A stretch of DNA of 41,396 bases, from positions 1 to 41,396 of the forward strand of contig CAZPZD010000019.1 of NCBI GenBank assembly GCA_964590515.1. The letters run 5' to 3'. Made by a program: the position numbers and the translations under genes. Below are positions 38,585-41,396 of the stretch, piece by piece; within the stretch, counting starts at the first letter, position 1, and the number at the start of each line of letters is the position of its first letter. This DNA is from JADFRG01 sp964590515 (GTDB taxonomy: Bacteria; Chloroflexota; Anaerolineae; Anaerolineales; E44-bin32). The notes beneath the pieces were generated by a model. It saw only the letters and a program-made list of their open reading frames with translations, was not told where the DNA came from and did no database searches.

Positions 38585-39769
38585 GCCACCTGCATCGCGG
38601 CCGAAGCCGGAAAGGCGCTGAAATTCTCGCGGGCCGAGGTCGAGCGAGCCATTTCCACGTTTGGTCTGGCCGCTGAAGAGGCCAAGCGGATCCATGGGGA
38701 GACGGTTCCGCTGGACGCGGTCCCTTCCGGCGAGGGTTACTTTGGCTTCTACGTCCGGCGTCCGGTGGGGGTCGTGGTGGCAATCAGTCCATTTAATTTC
38801 CCGTTGAACCTCGTGGCGCACAAAGTTGCGCCGGCGCTGGCTGCCGGAAATCCGCTGGTGCTCAAGCCGGCCAGCCAGACGCCCCTGACCGCCGTGTTGC
38901 TCTGCGAGGTGCTGGCGGCGGCCGGCGCACCTCCGGGTTCGGTCAACTTGGTGGTCGGGCCGGGCAGCAGCGTGGGGGAATGGTTGGTGCGCGACCCGCG
39001 GGTCGCGAAGGTTACCTTCACCGGCAGCCCTTCAGTCGGTCGGAGGATCACCGAGATCGCCGGGATCAAGAAGATCACCCTCGAACTCGGGAACACCTCC
39101 CCCGTGATCGTGGCTCCCGACGCCGACCTGGAGTTCGCCGCGAAACGGTTGGCGGTCGGGGCTTACTACAATTCCGGACAGGTGTGCATTTCGGTTCAGC
39201 GAATCTACGGGCAAGGCGCGGCCTATGAGCCGTTCCTGGAGCGGTTCGTAGCAGCCAGTGAGGCTATGGTCGTGGGGGATCCGCTGGACGAGCGGGTGGA
39301 CGTGGGACCCATGATCAATGAGAAAGAAGCGATCCGAATTGAAAACTGGGTGCAGGAGGCCCAAAGTGGGGGAGCCCGGGTTGAGACCGGTGGCGTCCGC
39401 GAAGGACCGGTGTATCACCCGACAGTGTTGACCGCCGTTTCGCCCGAGATGAAGGTCGTGGCCCAAGAGGTCTTTGCGCCGGTAGCCTCGGTGATCCATG
39501 TGGACGACTTCGAGAGCGCACTGGAGCAGGCCAACGCCGGCGAGTTTGGATTGCAGGTCTCGGTGTTCACCCGGGACGTGGGGCGAGTGCTCAAGGCGGT
39601 ACGGGTGCTCGATTTCGGCGGTGTCATCATCAACGATTCTCCCGCCTTCAGGGCCGACCACATGCCGTACGGCGGCAACCGTCAGAGCGGATTGGGACGC
39701 GAAGGGCTCAAGTACGCGATCGAGGAGATGACGAATATCCAGATGGTTGTGATTCGGGAGCAGGGCTGA
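38585..39769 (+). CDS. Aldehyde dehydrogenase 2 (5' end in gap)
   Basis: 394 residues of a second aldehyde dehydrogenase, starting right after the gap with ATCIAAEAGKALKFSRAEVERAI, which corresponds to about residue 85 of a full enzyme. It has AISPFNFPLNLVAHKVAPALAAGN, KPASQTPL, Glu in KKITLELGNTSP and catalytic Cys in NSGQVCISVQRIYG. It resembles the lactaldehyde / succinate-semialdehyde / phosphorylating-independent glyceraldehyde group. It is only distantly similar to aldehyde dehydrogenase 1, so not a recent duplicate. An internal Met at 38765 is not the start. Confidence 0.9.
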   Translation, partial: ATCIAAEAGKALKFSRAEVERAISTFGLAAEEAKRIHGETVPLDAVPSGEGYFGFYVRRPVGVVVAISPFNFPLNLVAHKVAPALAAGNPLVLKPASQTPLTAVLLCEVLAAAGAPPGSVNLVVGPGSSVGEWLVRDPRVAKVTFTGSPSVGRRITEIAGIKKITLELGNTSPVIVAPDADLEFAAKRLAVGAYYNSGQVCISVQRIYGQGAAYEPFLERFVAASEAMVVGDPLDERVDVGPMINEKEAIRIENWVQEAQSGGARVETGGVREGPVYHPTVLTAVSPEMKVVAQEVFAPVASVIHVDDFESALEQANAGEFGLQVSVFTRDVGRVLKAVRVLDFGGVIINDSPAFRADHMPYGGNRQSGLGREGLKYAIEEMTNIQMVVIREQG

Positions 39770-39805
39770 GGTGTCGGTTCAAACGATCCCGCCCAGAGGG
39801 TGTAA

Positions 39806-40960
39806 ATGCGAGCGCTAGTTTTGGGAGGCGCCGGCGCGGTCTGCAAAGAGACGACCCGCGACCTCGCCCTCACCAGCAATTTTGAAGAGATAGCCGTTGC
39901 CGACGCCAACCCGGCGGCGGTCGAGCGTCTGCTCGCAGAGATTGGCAACCCCCGACTGAAGCCGCTTGCCTTCGATGCCGGCGACTACGACGCCATGCTC
40001 CGGCTGTTCCCCCAATATGACCTGGTCGTAAACGGCCTGCCGTTTCAATACGACCTGGTGGTCAACCGGGCCTGCGTGGAGACCGGCGTTAACGGGCTCG
40101 ACCTATCCAGTCTAGAAGAGCAGTTTGGAATGGATGAGGCCGCGAGCGCGAAAGGAATGATCTTTGTCCCCGGGGTCGGGGCGACGCCGGGCGTCACCAA
40201 CTTGATGGTCGCCAAGGCGGCCGAGCAGCTCGACCGGTTGGAGACGGTCGAGATCGCTTTCGCGGCCTTTCGATCGCTGGCGCCGGCTCCCGGCCTGCTG
40301 ACGACCACTCTTTGGGAGTTTGATCCGGAAGAAGAAGCTCGGCAGCAGGCGGTGTATGAAGACGGGGCCTGGCACTATTCGCCGCCACTTAGTGGCGGAA
40401 AGCGTTTTCCCTTCCATGAGCTCATCGGCGAGCAGGCCACCTATTTCGTCCCTCATGATGAGGTCTTTACCCTGCCGCGCTCCTACCCCAGCTTGCGGCG
40501 GGTTTCGGTACGCGGCTGCTTTCCCCCCCGCGTGATGGAGCTCATGAGTGCGCTGCTTCACAATGGAATCCTCGGGCTCGAAACCATCCAGCTTGACGGA
40601 CGGGAAGTGCCAGCAATGGAAGCCGTTCGGGCTCTGCTCTGGCAGAATCCGGTCTCGAAACAAAACCCTATCTGGGCGTATGGCCTGGTGGTCGAGGTGA
40701 CTGGAGAGAAGGCCGGCCGGCGGCTGCTGCACCGCTATCGCAATCATCACCCGCCGCAGCAGGAGTGGGGCGGAGAAGCGGCCTACTACAAGAATGTGGG
40801 ATTGCCGCTCTCGATTGGAGCCCAGCTGATTGCCCGGGGAGAGGTCAACGGCCACGGGGTGCTGCCGCCGGAGCGGGCCTTCCGGGTGGATTCGTTCTTC
40901 CAGGCACTGGCGGAGCGCGGGATCCAAATCGAAGAATCGGTCGAGCAGCTCGCGGCCTGA
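39806..40960 (+). CDS. Saccharopine dehydrogenase-family protein 1
   Basis: A 384-residue member of the saccharopine dehydrogenase / lysine 6-dehydrogenase-like family. It starts with the Rossmann segment MRALVLGGAGAVCKETTRDL and AVADANPAAVERLLAEIG. Later segments are VNGLPFQYDLVVNRACVETGVNGLDLSS and FVPGVGATPGVTNLMV, which are typical. It probably acts on an amino-acid imine or semialdehyde; position after an aminotransferase and aldehyde dehydrogenases suggests lysine-type catabolism, but this is inference. ATG 39806 has gaggg upstream. The next homologue begins immediately after the stop. Confidence 0.85.
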   Translation: MRALVLGGAGAVCKETTRDLALTSNFEEIAVADANPAAVERLLAEIGNPRLKPLAFDAGDYDAMLRLFPQYDLVVNGLPFQYDLVVNRACVETGVNGLDLSSLEEQFGMDEAASAKGMIFVPGVGATPGVTNLMVAKAAEQLDRLETVEIAFAAFRSLAPAPGLLTTTLWEFDPEEEARQQAVYEDGAWHYSPPLSGGKRFPFHELIGEQATYFVPHDEVFTLPRSYPSLRRVSVRGCFPPRVMELMSALLHNGILGLETIQLDGREVPAMEAVRALLWQNPVSKQNPIWAYGLVVEVTGEKAGRRLLHRYRNHHPPQQEWGGEAAYYKNVGLPLSIGAQLIARGEVNGHGVLPPERAFRVDSFFQALAERGIQIEESVEQLAA

Positions 40961-41396
40961 ATGTCGATGCGCATCGTCGTCCTGGGCGGGGCCGGAATTG
41001 TCGGCCGGGCAATTGCGGCCGACCTGGTGCGCCAGGATGAACAGGTGGATCAGGTGGTCGTGGCCGACCTGGACCCGGAGGCCGCCCGGGCGGCGGCGGC
41101 GGAGGCGGGAGCCACCGCGCACTCGGGCAGCGTGGACGCGCGGGACCGTCAGGCCCTGGTAAGAATCCTGCAGGGCGCCGCCGCCTGCGTCAACAGCGTC
41201 AACTACTATTTCAACCTGGACGTCATGCATGCCTGCCTGGAGGCCGGAGTTCCGTATCTGGATCTCGGAGGTCTGTTCCATATGACCCGGCGCCAGCTCG
41301 AGCTGGACGCCGACTTTAAGGCTCGCGGCCTGACCGCGGTGCTGGGGATCGGTTCCTGCCCGGGGGTCGCCAATGTGCAGGCCGGCTGGCTGGCCG
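40961..41396 (+). CDS. Saccharopine dehydrogenase-family protein 2 (cut by window end)
   Basis: An open frame from ATG 40961 (or ATG 40967), directly after the upstream TGA, to the window end; about 145 residues are visible. It is a second member of the same family: MRIVVLGGAGIVGRAIAADL, VVVADLDPEAARAAA, NSVNYYFNLDVMHACLEAG, VPYLDLGG and LGIGSCPGVANVQAGWLA. The same layout as its neighbour indicates an old tandem duplication or a two-subunit enzyme. Its C-terminal part lies outside the window. Confidence 0.85.
   Translation, partial: MSMRIVVLGGAGIVGRAIAADLVRQDEQVDQVVVADLDPEAARAAAAEAGATAHSGSVDARDRQALVRILQGAAACVNSVNYYFNLDVMHACLEAGVPYLDLGGLFHMTRRQLELDADFKARGLTAVLGIGSCPGVANVQAGWLA

Noticed and set aside
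38473..39769. Aminotransferase-aldehyde dehydrogenase fusion across gap 2
   Set aside because: Both proteins lack an end that should lie in the gap; nothing supports a fusion.
40112..41281. 389-aa minus-strand frame across the saccharopine dehydrogenase-like genes
   Set aside because: Antisense shadow; it spans two plus-strand genes and their junction.
1..41396. CRISPR array, insertion sequence or prophage
   Set aside because: No spaced direct repeats, transposase, integrase or phage genes were seen on either strand.

Overview
This is a GC-rich 41.4-kb scaffold piece with two 100-N gaps (5770-5869 and 38485-38584), as expected of a metagenome-derived genome. Its style suggests a Chloroflexota bacterium (Anaerolineae-like). 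The hints are large lipoproteins with Thr/Pro-rich linkers, two membrane Ser/Thr kinases, a Flp pilin, a solute-binding lipoprotein with a Val/Glu/Gln-rich stalk, and a fused SHMT-GcvT protein. The taxonomic reading is inference from protein style, not from a marker gene.

Layout. (a) 1-3342: the 3' part of a glycine riboswitch with an intrinsic terminator, then gcvH-gcvPA-gcvPB as an overlapping operon with no gcvT. (b) 3552-10278: a TGS/uridine-kinase-like protein, then a phenylacetyl-CoA epoxidase operon: paaH-like dehydrogenase (broken by gap 1), a BadI/MenB-like crotonase, paaA, a double-domain paaB, paaC and paaD. (c) 10409-14889: Ser/Thr kinase 1, a squalene/phytoene synthase, azlCD (minus strand) and a small lipoprotein. 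(d) 14953-19624 (minus strand): a complete amino-acid ABC transporter aapJ-aapQ-aapM-aapP, with a strong hairpin after aapJ. (e) 20028-23943: Ser/Thr kinase 2, a glycosyltransferase-like protein and an FAD amine oxidoreductase. (f) 23934-27710 (minus strand): an RpiR-type regulator, a methyltransferase, a fumarylacetoacetase-family protein, dCTP deaminase and a REC-DUF309 protein. (g) 27895-32775: tRNA-Val(UAC), an M1-like lipoprotein peptidase, and the 1037-residue SHMT-GcvT fusion with its own promoter. (h) 32863-35553: two small genes (a 49-aa Flp pilin and a 42-aa membrane protein), gamma-glutamyltransferase and a DUF192 protein. (i) 35575-41396: a candidate small RNA, then a catabolic cluster of aldehyde dehydrogenase, class III aminotransferase (cut by gap 2), a second aldehyde dehydrogenase and two tandem saccharopine-dehydrogenase-like genes, the last running off the end.

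How the parts fit. Glycine and one-carbon metabolism brackets the window. H and both P subunits are riboswitch-controlled at the left end. The missing T protein is found about 26 kb away, fused to SHMT, so one polypeptide can both make and use 5,10-methylene-THF. The other large modules are catabolic or uptake systems: phenylacetate, amino-acid import, gamma-glutamyl peptides, and lysine- or omega-amino-acid-type degradation. Together they suggest a heterotroph living on amino acids and aromatics. No mobile element, CRISPR array or rRNA was seen.
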